Shown piece by piece: positions 23,764-33,288 of a DNA stretch of 52,196 nt (position 1 is the stretch's first letter; each line of letters opens with the position of its first letter). The notes beneath the pieces were generated by a model, which saw only the letters and a program-made list of their open reading frames with translations, was not told the DNA's origin and did no database searches. This DNA comes from Ligilactobacillus equi DSM 15833 = JCM 10991 (lineage in GTDB: Bacteria > Bacillota > Bacilli > Lactobacillales > Lactobacillaceae). The stretch lies in NCBI RefSeq assembly GCF_000615765.1, contig NZ_BAMI01000010.1, forward strand, positions 1-52,196, given 5' to 3'. The translations under genes were made by a program, and so were the position numbers.

Positions 23764-25029
23764 TTAAGCTTGAACGAGGAAGTTTTGGAGTTTGCCGGCC
23801 AAATCTTGAGCTAGATTGGCGGTGATTTGGGTACCTTCTGGTAAGTACTCGGTAGCGAGAATTTCAGCATTTTGATTGAGAGCTTCTACATAGCGTCCTT
23901 GGTCAAAAGGAATTAGGTAGGTATGGGTTTCGTAGTCGGCAAAAACTTCCTTTTTAATGAGGTCAATTAAAGCCTCTAAGCTGGCTTGGTCACGCGCGCT
24001 ATAAGTGAAACTATCTCCGGCTAAAAGTGGATAAGATTGTCCTGCTAAATCAGCCTTATTATAGGCGTAAATCATGGGAATCTCTGTAACGCCAATTTCT
24101 TTTAGCGTTTCTTCAGTGGTCGCAATCATATCACGTGCATTTTCGTCACTACCGTCGATGACTTGGATTAAGAGATCAGCTTGAGCAGCTTCGGCTAAGG
24201 TGGAACGGAAGGACTTGACTAGTTGGTGGGGAAGTTTAGAAACGAAACCTACTGTGTCAGATAAAAGAATTTCTTTATTGTCCTTGAAGTGGATTTTACG
24301 TACTGAAGTATCTAAAGTTGCGAAAAGCATATCTTTTTCGAAAACTTGCTTATCATCTTCCTGTCCCGTTAGGCGTAATAAACCATTCATAGTAGTTGAT
24401 TTACCAGCATTGGTGTAGCCAACTAAGGCGACGGTCTTGATACCAGAAGAATCTCTTTGTTTTCTTTGGATTTGGTGGTCTTTGTCAATGTCTTTTAATT
24501 GAGCTTTGAGGTGACTGATACGTTTTTCAATTACCCGGCGGTTTAATTCTAATTTGGTTTCCCCAGCCCCCCGGTTACTGTAACCACCCCCGGCACTTTG
24601 TTGGTCCAACTTGGTAGCAGAACTGGTGTGCAAGCGAGGAAGTTGGTACTGAAGCTGAGCAATTTGGACTTGAAGTTTAGCTTCTTTGGTGCGGGCGCGA
24701 GAAGCAAAAATTTGCAAAATTAAGGCGGTTCGGTCAATGACCGTTAAGTCTGTTAATTTTTCTAAGTTGCGGATTTGAGTGGGGGTTAATTCGTCGTTCA
24801 CAATGACGGTCTCCGCTTCGCTAGCCAGGGCCGCATTTTTAATCTCTTCGGCTTTTCCCGTTCCAAAGTAAGTTCCACTGACGGGCTTAGGAAGCTTTTG
24901 GGAGATTTCCATGACAACTTTCATATAGTTGGCTTGGGCTAAAGCTTTAAGTTCTTGCATGGTGTAGCTGAAATTTTCAATCTCATTATCAATTCCAGCA
25001 ATGACGACGCGAGTTATATCTTGCGGCAT
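23764..25029 (-). CDS. hflX: GTPase HflX
   Basis: This is a ribosome-associated TRAFAC-class GTPase of 421 residues that splits stalled or heat-damaged 70S ribosomes in studied bacteria. The N-terminal HflX domain contains TYFGTGKAEEI and VNDELTPTQIRNLE. The glycine-rich linker GGGYSNRGAGETKLE is followed by a coiled-coil region and the G domain: G1 GYTNAGKST, G3 DTVGF, G4 NKAD. The ATG has AGAAGGAA in front. Single minus-strand gene. The sequence appears complete and undamaged. Confidence 0.94.
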   Translation of the reverse strand: MPQDITRVVIAGIDNEIENFSYTMQELKALAQANYMKVVMEISQKLPKPVSGTYFGTGKAEEIKNAALASEAETVIVNDELTPTQIRNLEKLTDLTVIDRTALILQIFASRARTKEAKLQVQIAQLQYQLPRLHTSSATKLDQQSAGGGYSNRGAGETKLELNRRVIEKRISHLKAQLKDIDKDHQIQRKQRDSSGIKTVALVGYTNAGKSTTMNGLLRLTGQEDDKQVFEKDMLFATLDTSVRKIHFKDNKEILLSDTVGFVSKLPHQLVKSFRSTLAEAAQADLLIQVIDGSDENARDMIATTEETLKEIGVTEIPMIYAYNKADLAGQSYPLLAGDSFTYSARDQASLEALIDLIKKEVFADYETHTYLIPFDQGRYVEALNQNAEILATEYLPEGTQITANLAQDLAGKLQNFLVQA

Positions 25030-25207
25030 AATGTTCCTTCTTTCTATTTAAGCTTTTCTTTTATTATAGCAGTATTTGCTTAAGGGGGCGAATTAGAACC
25101 TGTCTAGATAAGGAAAAAGTGATAGATATCTTAACATTTATAAAGAAAGAAATAGAGTTTTATGAAAATAAACTATGAATAAAATGGGTGTTTTTCTTAA
25201 AAAAACC

Positions 25208-25236
25208 TTGAATTATCAAAAAATTTAATGTAGAAT
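25208..25236 (+). promoter_or_regulatory. oppA promoter with an embedded CodY-box-like sequence
   Basis: TTGAAT (25208-25213), a 17-base spacer and TAGAAT (25231-25236) form a good promoter. The sequence AATTATCAAAAAATT (25211-25225) differs at two positions from the CodY consensus AATTTTCWGAAAATT. CodY controls opp in lactococci and bacilli, but many lactobacilli lack CodY, and AT-rich sequence gives chance matches. Confidence 0.5.
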
Positions 25237-25307
25237 TTATACAGCGAAAAGAAGTAAAAAGGGTGTAATCATCCAATTTACGAATAAAAATTAAGGGAGT
25301 TGTATAT

Positions 25308-26945
25308 ATGAAGATTTCAAAACTTGCTAAAGTTGGGGTTGTATCAACTGCAGCTGCATTATTATTAGCTGCTTGTGGTTCTTCTAAGTCTGCTTCAAGT
25401 TCTAACCAAGTTTTAAACTGGGATGAAACGGCAGAACTACCAACCATGGACTTGTCAACCGCTACAGATGTTGTTTCATTTAACACTTTAAACAACACGA
25501 TGGAAGGTCTTTACCGTATCGGTAAAGATAGCAAAATCACCCCAGGAATTGCTACTAAGACTAGCGTTTCTAAGGATGGTTTAACTTACACTTTTGATTT
25601 ACGTAAAGATGCCAAGTGGTCTAACGGTGACAAGGTAACGGCTAAGGACTTTGTATACTCATGGCAAAGAACAGTTAACCCTAAGACGGGTTCACAATAT
25701 GCTTTCTTGTTTGATGGCATTAAGAATGCTAACGATGTTTTAGAAGGTAAAAAACCAGTAACTGATTTAGGAATTAAGGCTGAAGGTGACTACAAGTTAG
25801 TGGTTACTTTAGATAAGCAAGTTCCTTACTTCAAGTTATTAATGGGCTTCCCTGTCTTCTTCCCACAAAATCAAAAAGTGGTTGAAAAGTATGGGGATAA
25901 GTACGGGACTGCCTCCAAGTACATGGTTTACAACGGACCATTTAAGTTAACTAAGTGGACTGGTTCTAACCTTTCATGGACGATGGCTAAAAACGATAAC
26001 TACTGGGACAAGAAAGACGTTAAACTTTCCGCAATTAATGTCAAAGTTAACAAGTCAACTTCAACTTCCTTTAACCTTTACCAATCAGGTAAGTTAGATG
26101 CCACTCCATTGAGCGTTGAACAAGCTAAACAAGTTAAGAACCAAAAAGACTATGTTGTACGTAAAGACGCTTCAACTTTCTATTTCCAATACAATCAAGA
26201 AAAGGATATTGACGGTGTGAAGGCTTTCCAAAACCAAAAGATTCGTCAAGCAATTTCCTTGGTAATTAACCGGAAGCAATTCGTAAATAAAGTCTTAGGT
26301 TCAGGTACTGTTGCTACAGGTTTAGTTTCTGCTGGCTTAGCTTCAAACAACGGTAAGGACTTCTCAGCAGCTGCTAATAACGGCGACGGGGTAACTTATG
26401 ATGTCAAGAAGGCTCAAAAACTTTGGGCTGAAGGTTTGAAAGAATTAGGGGTATCAAGCTTAAACTTCTCAATTCTTTCTGACGATACTGACGGAGCTAA
26501 GAAGTCAACGGAATTCTTACAATCAGCAATTGAAACAAACCTTAAAGGTGCAAAAGTAACGACTGCTAATGTGCCATTTAAGACACGGATTAACCGTACA
26601 AATAAGGGTGACTTTGATATCGTGCTTTCCGCTTGGGGAGCAGACTTCTCTGATCCAATTTCCTTCTTAGACTTATTTACTTCTGATAACGCTAATAACG
26701 CAGGTAAGTGGTCAAACCAACAATACGATGAATTGATTGCAAAATCTAAGAATGAAGATGCTAATGACCCTGACAAGCGTTGGAATGACTTAGTACAAGC
26801 TCAACAAATCTTGATGGGTGAAGAAGGTATTTCTCCAATCTACAACAAGAACACACCTTGGTTAGTTAAGACAAAGGTTAAAGGTATTATCTACAACACT
26901 GCTGGGGTTAACTACAACTTCAAGGATGCTTACATCCAAGAATAA
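25308..26945 (+). CDS. oppA: Oligopeptide ABC transporter substrate-binding lipoprotein OppA
   Basis: This is a membrane-anchored peptide receptor of 545 residues (SBP_bac_5 family) for the OppBCDF importer. The signal peptide ends in the lipobox LLAAC (C23). The domain carries WSNGDKVTAKDFVYSW, YNGPF and DPISFLD, typical of Gram-positive OppA. AAGGGAG precedes the ATG. A hairpin terminator separates it from oppB, which is common in opp loci and gives an excess of receptor over transporter. It is clearly paralogous to the disrupted lipoprotein at 14047. Confidence 0.93.
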   Translation: MKISKLAKVGVVSTAAALLLAACGSSKSASSSNQVLNWDETAELPTMDLSTATDVVSFNTLNNTMEGLYRIGKDSKITPGIATKTSVSKDGLTYTFDLRKDAKWSNGDKVTAKDFVYSWQRTVNPKTGSQYAFLFDGIKNANDVLEGKKPVTDLGIKAEGDYKLVVTLDKQVPYFKLLMGFPVFFPQNQKVVEKYGDKYGTASKYMVYNGPFKLTKWTGSNLSWTMAKNDNYWDKKDVKLSAINVKVNKSTSTSFNLYQSGKLDATPLSVEQAKQVKNQKDYVVRKDASTFYFQYNQEKDIDGVKAFQNQKIRQAISLVINRKQFVNKVLGSGTVATGLVSAGLASNNGKDFSAAANNGDGVTYDVKKAQKLWAEGLKELGVSSLNFSILSDDTDGAKKSTEFLQSAIETNLKGAKVTTANVPFKTRINRTNKGDFDIVLSAWGADFSDPISFLDLFTSDNANNAGKWSNQQYDELIAKSKNEDANDPDKRWNDLVQAQQILMGEEGISPIYNKNTPWLVKTKVKGIIYNTAGVNYNFKDAYIQE

Positions 26946-26978
26946 GCTCTAGTGGCAAGTGAATACTGAATAAAAGGT

Positions 26979-27017
26979 AGAGAATTGGCCATGCAAGCGG
27001 TCAATTCTCTATTTTTT
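26979..27017 (+). terminator. Terminator (probably partial) between oppA and oppB
   Basis: AGAGAATTGGCC (26979-26990) and GGTCAATTCTCT (26999-27010) form a 12-bp stem with one G-U and an eight-base loop, followed by ATTTTTT. Confidence 0.85.
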
Positions 27018-27134
27018 AAGCTAAGTTAGTAGAATTTTGTTCGGTTTTGTGATATAAATATTAAATAAACGTTGTAAATCGCTAAGCAATTATGGTGGAT
27101 TTATTAAAATAATTATTAGTCAGGAGAGAGAGAA

Positions 27135-28063
27135 ATGCGTAAATACCTACTAAAACGTGTTTTTTATATGGTGTTAACCCTGTTTTTAGTGGCGACAATC
27201 ACCTTCTTCTTAATGAAGTTGATGCCGGGGACACCATATTCAAATCAAGAAAAATTAACGGCTGCTCAAATTCAAATCATGAATGAACAATATGGTTTGG
27301 ACAAACCACTTTGGCAACAATACCTCCTTTACTTAGGAGGAATGTTGCATGGGGACATGGGAACAAGTTTCCAATTTAGTAACCAACCAGTTTCTTACTT
27401 GATTGCTAGCCGGATTGGCGCCTCAGCTCAATTAGGGTTGCAAGCCATGATTTTTGGGGTTTTCTTTGGGATTATTTTAGGTTCGATTGCTGCTATCAAC
27501 CGTAATACTTGGGTAGATACTTTGGTGACAATTTTATCTATCATTGGTAAGTCTGTACCTAACTTCGTGTTAGCTGTCTTATTGCAATACTACATTGGTT
27601 TGAAGTTAGGTTGGTTCCCCATTGCTGACTGGGGGGGCTTTTCCTACACGGTTCTCCCAACGATTGCCCTGGGGGTAGGGCCATTGGCTGAAACAGCCCG
27701 GTTTATTCGGACAGGGATGGTTGATGTTTTGAACTCTGATTACATCGAATTAGCGCGGGCTAAAGGGTTGACAAAATTCCAAATCGTTTACCACCACGCT
27801 TTACGTAACAGTTTGATTCCGTTGGTAACTCTGATTGGGCCATACACCGTTTCCTTGATGACTGGTTCGATGGTTATCGAAAATATCTTCTCCATCCTGG
27901 GATTGGGGAACAATTCGTTAAGTCCATCACCACTAACGACTACCCAACCATCATGGGGGTAACAATGTTATTTTCTGCTGGTTTGGTGGCAGTTATCTTA
28001 ATAACGGACATCGTTTACGGTATTATTGACCCACGGATTCGACTTGCAGGAAAAGAGGCATAA
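27135..28063 (+). pseudogene. oppB: Oligopeptide ABC transporter permease OppB, single-base frameshift near the C-terminus
   Basis: This is the first membrane permease of the Opp importer, with six hydrophobic segments and the BPD-permease EAA-type loop (ELARAKGLTKFQIVYHHALRNSLIPL). The frame from the ATG at 27135 (CAGGAGAG upstream) runs to ...IFSILGLGN and then stops at 27962. Adding one A in GGGGAAC (27909-27910) gives ...GLGKQFVKSITTNDYPTIMG and continues to the stop at 28061-28063, about 309 residues in all, the expected size. Everything else is conserved and the downstream opp genes are intact. As written, the product would lose its last membrane helix. Confidence 0.88.
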
Positions 28064-28067
28064 GAGT

Positions 28068-29093
28068 ATGGAAGAAAAGATTAAATTAGATCCAGCTAGT
28101 TTCAAACCCTTAGCCAAGGAAGAAAACCTGGATAATGAAAAAATTGCGGCTCCTTCATTAACTTTTACCCAAGATGCTTGGCGCCGTTTGAAGAAGAATA
28201 AAGGGGCCGTGGTTTCCTTATTTATCATCTTATTGATGGTGGTAGTGGCTTTTGGCTCAACACCATTTATTGATAATTCAACTTTGGTTAAGTCAGCACC
28301 ACAATATGCTAACTTACCTGCTCGGGTACACGGTTTAGACTTCATTAATGGTTTAAACGGGAAGATGAAAGTTGGGGGCGAATGGGTTGATATTTACGCT
28401 CAAAACAACGCCACTAACAAGTACTTTGCTTTAGGGACTGACTACTTAGGTCGTTCTTTAGCTGAACGGATTATCTATGGTACTAAAATTTCCTTGATTG
28501 TTGCTTTGTTTGCTACTTTCTTTGACTTAGCCATCGGGGTGACTTACGGGATTGTCTCTGGTTGGAAAGGTGGTCGCGTTGATAATGTAATGCAACGGAT
28601 TATCGAAGTTATTTCCTCAGTACCTAGTTTGGTTATCGTAGTTTTGATGTTATTGGTCTTGAAGCCAGGGATTGGTTCTATTGTGGCCGCTATTGCCATT
28701 TCATCTTGGACAACTATGGCGCGGATGATTCGGGCCGAAACCTTGCAATTGAAGTCCCAAGAATATGTTTTAGCAGCACGGACTTTAGGCCAATCAGCGC
28801 CTAAGATTGCTTGGAAGCACTTGGTACCTAACTTATCAAGTATCATCATTATCCAAACAATGTACACCATTCCTTCGGCTATCTTCTTCGAAGCCTTCTT
28901 GAGTTTCATTGGGATTGGGATTTCTGCTCCAGAAACTTCATTAGGGGTATTGATGAACGAAGGACAAAAGAACTTCCAATTCTTGCCATACCAAATGTGG
29001 TATCCAGCTATTGTCTTATGTGTCTTGATGATTTCCTTCAACCTTTTAGGTGACGGTTTGCGGGATGCATTTGACCCTAAGACGAGAAGATAG
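28068..29093 (+). CDS. oppC: Oligopeptide ABC transporter permease OppC
   Basis: This is the second membrane permease of the Opp importer, 341 residues. A cytoplasmic N-terminus with an OppC_N segment (AWRRLKKNKGAVVSLFIILLMV) leads into a first membrane helix. An extracellular stretch and the BPD permease domain follow, with the coupling loop EYVLAARTLGQSAPKIAWKH. The ATG at 28068 follows the repaired oppB stop by four bases and has AGGAAAAGAGG in front; an upstream start at 28026 would overlap oppB. It forms the membrane pore with OppB. Confidence 0.92.
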   Translation: MEEKIKLDPASFKPLAKEENLDNEKIAAPSLTFTQDAWRRLKKNKGAVVSLFIILLMVVVAFGSTPFIDNSTLVKSAPQYANLPARVHGLDFINGLNGKMKVGGEWVDIYAQNNATNKYFALGTDYLGRSLAERIIYGTKISLIVALFATFFDLAIGVTYGIVSGWKGGRVDNVMQRIIEVISSVPSLVIVVLMLLVLKPGIGSIVAAIAISSWTTMARMIRAETLQLKSQEYVLAARTLGQSAPKIAWKHLVPNLSSIIIIQTMYTIPSAIFFEAFLSFIGIGISAPETSLGVLMNEGQKNFQFLPYQMWYPAIVLCVLMISFNLLGDGLRDAFDPKTRR

Positions 29094-29109
29094 ATAGGTA
29101 GGTAGTAAA

Positions 29110-30153
29110 ATGAGCGAAAGAATTTTAGATGTAAAAAACCTTAAAATCGACTTTCACACTTATGCTGGGGAAGTTAAAGCGATTCGCGATGTTAGCTTCC
29201 ACCTAAATAAGGGGGAAACCCTAGCAATTGTGGGGGAATCTGGTTCCGGGAAATCAGTTACCACCAAGAGTTTAATGGGTTTACTTGCGAATAACGCCCG
29301 TGTGGTCGGAGGCGAAATTCTCTTCCACGGTAAAGATTTATTAAAAAATACCGAAAAAGAAATGCAAGATGTGCGTGGTAAAGATATTGCCATGATTTTC
29401 CAAGATCCAATGACTTCTTTGGATCCAACTATGAAAATTGGCCAACAAATTGCGGAGCCACTCATCAAACACCGCGGTATGGATAAGAAAAAAGCGTGGG
29501 CCCGTGCTTTAGAGGTATTAAAGCTAGTAGGGATTAAGGATGCGGAAGAAAGAATTAACAACTATCCACACCAATTTTCTGGAGGACAACGGCAAAGAAT
29601 TGTGATTGCGATTGCCTTAGTATGTAATCCAGAAATTTTAATCGCCGACGAACCAACGACGGCCTTGGACGTTACAATCCAAGCGCAAATCTTAGACTTG
29701 ATGAAGGAATTACAAGAAAAAATTGAAACTTCCATCATCTTCATCACCCACGATTTAGGGGTGGTGGCCGGAATGGCGGATCGTGTAGCCGTAATGTATG
29801 CTGGTCAGATTGTGGAATATGGGTCGGTAGATGATATTTTCTTTAACCCTCAACACCCATACACATGGGGACTTTTGAACTCCATGCCAACCTTGGAATC
29901 TAAGAGCCTAGAAGCAATTCCAGGGACCCCGCCAGACTTATTGGATCCACCTAAAGGGGACCCATTTGCGGCGCGGAACCCATACGCGATGGCAATCGAT
30001 GCGACCCAACAACCACCATTCTTCAAGGTATCTGAAGGTCACTATGCAGCAACGTGGTTATTGCATCCAGATGCACCTAAGGTTACTCCACCAGAAGAAA
30101 TTTTACGTCGGCAAGCCCACTACCGGGACTTGTTAACGCAAAAAGAAAACTAG
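29110..30153 (+). CDS. oppD: Oligopeptide ABC transporter ATP-binding protein OppD
   Basis: This is one of the two ATPases that power the Opp importer, 347 residues. It shows Walker A GESGSGKS, the signature region FSGGQRQRIVIAIAL, Walker B ILIADEPTTALD and the switch histidine in FITHDLG. The C-terminal oligopeptide/dipeptide transporter extension follows (TPPDLLDPPKGDPF), although the four-cysteine Fe-S motif of many homologues is not present. It sits 16 bases after oppC with AGGTAGGT upstream. Confidence 0.93.
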   Translation: MSERILDVKNLKIDFHTYAGEVKAIRDVSFHLNKGETLAIVGESGSGKSVTTKSLMGLLANNARVVGGEILFHGKDLLKNTEKEMQDVRGKDIAMIFQDPMTSLDPTMKIGQQIAEPLIKHRGMDKKKAWARALEVLKLVGIKDAEERINNYPHQFSGGQRQRIVIAIALVCNPEILIADEPTTALDVTIQAQILDLMKELQEKIETSIIFITHDLGVVAGMADRVAVMYAGQIVEYGSVDDIFFNPQHPYTWGLLNSMPTLESKSLEAIPGTPPDLLDPPKGDPFAARNPYAMAIDATQQPPFFKVSEGHYAATWLLHPDAPKVTPPEEILRRQAHYRDLLTQKEN

Positions 30154-30174
30154 ACCAGAAAGGAAGATAACCAC

Positions 30175-31128
30175 ATGGTTAATCAAAACAAAAAAATTCT
30201 CGAAGTAAAGCATTTAAAACAATACTTCGGTGTGGGCAAGCCTGACATGGTCAAAGCCGTCGATGATGTGTCGTTTGACATTTACGAAGGTGAAACTTTT
30301 GGTTTGGTTGGTGAATCTGGTTCTGGGAAGACCACGATTGGTCGTTCAGTGATTCACCTTTATGACCCCACTGATGGACAAATCATCTTTGATGGTAAAG
30401 ATGTAAGTAGATTAAAGTCTAAAAAAGATAAGATGGACTTCACGCGCGACATGCAAATGATTTTCCAAGATCCCTATGCTTCTTTAAATCCTCGGATGAC
30501 GGTTGAAGATATCATTGCTGAGGGGATTGATATTCACGGTTTGGTATCTTCTAAGGAAGAACGCCGGGCGCGAGTTGAAGAACTTTTGGAAACAGTTGGT
30601 TTGAACAAGGATCATGCGAGTCGTTACCCTCACGAATTTTCCGGTGGACAAAGACAAAGAATCGGGATTGCCCGTGCTTTAGCCGTGCAACCTAAGTTTA
30701 TTATTGCCGATGAACCAATTTCCGCCTTGGACGTTTCTATTCAAGCTCAAGTTGTGAACTTATTGAAAGAATTGCAAGAAAAGCAAGGTTTAACTTACCT
30801 CTTTATTGCCCACGATTTGTCCATGGTGAAGTTTATTTCTGACCGTATTGGAGTGGTACACTACGGACGTTTACTCGAAGTAGGCCCAGCCGATGATGTT
30901 TACCTCAAACCATTACACGACTATACTAAGAGTTTAATTTCGGCGGTGCCGGTACCAGACCCAGAATTTGAACGGCAACGTAAACGTTTGGCTTACGATC
31001 CAGCTATCGAAAATGATCAAGAAGGTAAGCCACGTAAATTACACGAAATTACCCCAGGTCACTTTGTGCGTTGTTCCGAAGATGAAGTGGAAAGCTACCG
31101 TCAAAAGGCCGCAGCTTACGAAAATTAA
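30175..31128 (+). CDS. oppF: Oligopeptide ABC transporter ATP-binding protein OppF
   Basis: This is the second ATPase of the Opp importer, 317 residues. Walker A is GESGSGKT, the Q-loop is MQMIFQDPYASLNPRM, the signature is FSGGQRQRIGIARAL, Walker B is FIIADEPISALD and the switch is IAHDLS. A short C-terminal extension includes HEITPGHFVRC. AAAGGAAG precedes the ATG, and it starts 21 bases after oppD. It is the last gene of the unit; a terminator follows. Confidence 0.93.
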   Translation: MVNQNKKILEVKHLKQYFGVGKPDMVKAVDDVSFDIYEGETFGLVGESGSGKTTIGRSVIHLYDPTDGQIIFDGKDVSRLKSKKDKMDFTRDMQMIFQDPYASLNPRMTVEDIIAEGIDIHGLVSSKEERRARVEELLETVGLNKDHASRYPHEFSGGQRQRIGIARALAVQPKFIIADEPISALDVSIQAQVVNLLKELQEKQGLTYLFIAHDLSMVKFISDRIGVVHYGRLLEVGPADDVYLKPLHDYTKSLISAVPVPDPEFERQRKRLAYDPAIENDQEGKPRKLHEITPGHFVRCSEDEVESYRQKAAAYEN

Positions 31129-31136
31129 AGTAAAAC

Positions 31137-31163
31137 AAGTCAGCCTTAGGGCTGGCTTTTTTG
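31137..31163 (+). terminator. Terminator of the opp operon
   Basis: AAGTCAGCC (31137-31145) and GGCTGGCTT (31150-31158) form a 9-bp stem with one G-U and a tetraloop, followed by Ts. Confidence 0.85.
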
Positions 31164-31328
31164 GTAATTCTTAAGATTTTTCTGAAGAATTTGAAAATTT
31201 TTTGAATTAACTAGTTATTGCTTGAATTTGTTTAGGGGATTGGTTAGGATAAGCTTAAAGAAAGGCAAGGAAATAGGGATTTTGCGGTTCAAACTTGCTT
31301 GGATAAATTAGTTAAAGGAGTTAAAAAA

Positions 31329-32017
31329 ATGAAGATTTTAGTTGTTGATGATGATAAAGATATTGTTGAATTACTAGGAATTTATATTACTAATGAAGGT
31401 TATGAGGTTGAAAAGGCTTATAACGGTAAGGAAGCTCTCACCAAGTTAAATACGAACCCTGACATCAAGTTAATGATTTTAGATGTGATGATGCCCCAAA
31501 TGGACGGTTTAAATGTTGTCCGCGAAGTACGTAAAGATTCACAAATTCCCGTGCTAATGCTGTCAGCTAAAACTGATGACCTCGATAAAATTCAAGGTTT
31601 AATTCAGGGGCTGATGATTATGTTACCAAGCCCTTTAATCCTTTAGAAGTTATGGCGCGGGTTAAGTCACTTTTACGCCGTTCCCAACACGATGTAAAAA
31701 ATGAAGAACCTGATCAAATCGAAGTGGGACCACTAGTTATCAAAAAAGATTCCCACGAAGTTGAAACTTTAACGGGTAAGTCCATTCAATTAACAGCTTT
31801 GGAATTTGGAATTTTATACCTATTAGCGAGTCATCCTAACCGGGTCTTTTCAGCTGATGAAATTTTCGAACGTGTGTGGCAACAAGAATCAGTCGTTTCA
31901 GCGAAAACTGTGATGGTGCACGTGAGCCACTTACGTGATAAAATTGAAGAAGCTACTGATGGTGAGAAGGTAATCCAAACTGTTTGGGGTGTAGGTTACA
32001 AAATCGAGGTGCGCTAA
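31329..32017 (+). pseudogene. OmpR/PhoB-type response regulator, single-base frameshift
   Basis: This is a two-component response regulator. The N-terminal receiver has the acidic pocket VVDDDKD and phospho-acceptor D52 (ILDVMMPQMDG). The C-terminal winged helix (ELTALEFGILYLLASHPNRVFS..., VGYKIEVR) binds DNA. The frame breaks after QGLIQG and stops at 31646. One extra G in the GGGG run (31607-31610) restores IQGADDYVTKPFNPLEVMARVKSL, which contains the conserved switch lysine, and gives a 229-residue protein. AAAGGAG lies eight bases before the ATG at 31329. It is paired with the histidine kinase gene 22 bases downstream. It most resembles VanR-like regulators. Confidence 0.87.
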
Positions 32018-32039
32018 TTTTTAGTGGGGGAGTGGGCTT

Positions 32040-33194
32040 GTGAAGCTGCGATTAACCGGCCGGGAAAAAAGTGAATTAGTTGTCGAAGGCATTATTACCG
32101 TGATTTTATTACTGCTGATGGAAATGTCGTTGTATATCTTATTAAATCAACTGGTGACGCAAAATCCAGGCCTCAAAAACGGAATCTTTCAAATTAAAAT
32201 GTCCCTGAGTTTTGGGCCAAGTAATATTCGAATTTGGTCTTGGGGCTGGCTTTTTATGGCTTTAGCAACGCTCGTGAATGTCGCAGTTGTCTATTGGCGT
32301 TTAATTCGGCGTTATGGCCAAATGCAACTCCACCATATCATTGATGAGTTGCACTATATTGCTGCCGGTCACCTGGAACATAAAATTCCGTTTGAATTGA
32401 AGGGGCCGATGCAAAAAGTGGTGGAAAGTGTCAATGCTTTGGTTGAATCAGCGGTTAATGCAATGGAAGAAGAAAGACGCATTGAGCGTTCTAAAGATGA
32501 ATTGATTACCAATGTCAGCCATGATATTCGGACGCCTTTAACCTCAATTATCGGTTATTTAGGTTTAGTGGAAAATCAACAATATCAAAATGAAGCTGAC
32601 CTTTTAAAGTACACGCACACGGCCTACCTTAAGGCTGGGCAGATGAAAGCTTTAGTCGACGATTTATTCGAATATACTAAAATTAATCAAACGGGGGCCA
32701 AGTTAAATCTTGGCCAGCTCGATTTGGGAGCCATGATCGAACAATTAGGAGCTTCTTTTGAGTTAGAAGCTCAAAAAAAGCAGATGAAAATTAAGATTGA
32801 TGTGCCTGTTGAGCCTTTGATGATTGAAGCTGATGGCGAAAAATTAGCGCGGGTTTTCAATAACTTAATTACCAACGCGCTTAAGTATGGTCACGGAGGA
32901 CATCAAATCGTTCTTAGTGCTCAGCAGCTTTCAGCTAAAGAGGTTAAAATCGTGGTTAAAAATGATGGAGAACCCATTCCCCAAGCATCTTTAAGTCAGG
33001 TTTTTGACCGTTTCTATCGGGTAGAAAGTTCTCGTTCTAAAGAAACTGGTGGGACGGGACTCGGACTTGCTATTACTCAAGGAATTGTCCAAATGCACCA
33101 AGGCTATATTTATGTAACTTCGGATGAAACTTGGACGAGTTTTATTATTCATTTGCCATTGACAAATCAGCACCAAGTTGAAATGCGAAACTAA
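32040..33194 (+). CDS. Sensor histidine kinase (VanS-like)
   Basis: This is a membrane sensor kinase of 384 residues. Two membrane helices (about 13-38 and 66-90) flank a short extracellular loop of about 28 residues. A HAMP-like linker, the HisKA box with H161 (NVSHDIRTPLTS), and an HATPase domain with the N box (NNLITNALKYG) and G box (GGTGLGLAI) follow. The start is GTG at 32040 with GGGGGAG seven bases upstream. The small sensor loop suggests detection of membrane or wall stress, not a large ligand. It is co-transcribed with the response regulator and followed by a terminator and a D,D-carboxypeptidase gene. Confidence 0.9.
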   Translation: MKLRLTGREKSELVVEGIITVILLLLMEMSLYILLNQLVTQNPGLKNGIFQIKMSLSFGPSNIRIWSWGWLFMALATLVNVAVVYWRLIRRYGQMQLHHIIDELHYIAAGHLEHKIPFELKGPMQKVVESVNALVESAVNAMEEERRIERSKDELITNVSHDIRTPLTSIIGYLGLVENQQYQNEADLLKYTHTAYLKAGQMKALVDDLFEYTKINQTGAKLNLGQLDLGAMIEQLGASFELEAQKKQMKIKIDVPVEPLMIEADGEKLARVFNNLITNALKYGHGGHQIVLSAQQLSAKEVKIVVKNDGEPIPQASLSQVFDRFYRVESSRSKETGGTGLGLAITQGIVQMHQGYIYVTSDETWTSFIIHLPLTNQHQVEMRN

Positions 33195-33217
33195 GTTAAA
33201 AGATGGTAAAAATCTGA

Positions 33218-33246
33218 AACCAAGTCTTGAAGACTTGGTTTTTTTA
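33218..33246 (+). terminator. Terminator of the two-component operon
   Basis: AACCAAGTCT, loop TGA, AGACTTGGTT form a 10-bp perfect stem followed by a T run. Its 3' half overlaps the likely dacA promoter. Confidence 0.85.
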
Positions 33247-33256
33247 GGCTATCCTT
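33228..33256 (+). promoter_or_regulatory. Possible dacA promoter overlapping the preceding terminator
   Basis: TTGAAG, a 17-base spacer and TATCCT lie 33 bases upstream of the dacA ATG. The -35 sits in the loop and 3' arm of the upstream terminator. Confidence 0.45.
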
Positions 33257-33288
33257 AAATAAGAAATTTAGTTTAAGAGGGAAAAGAA

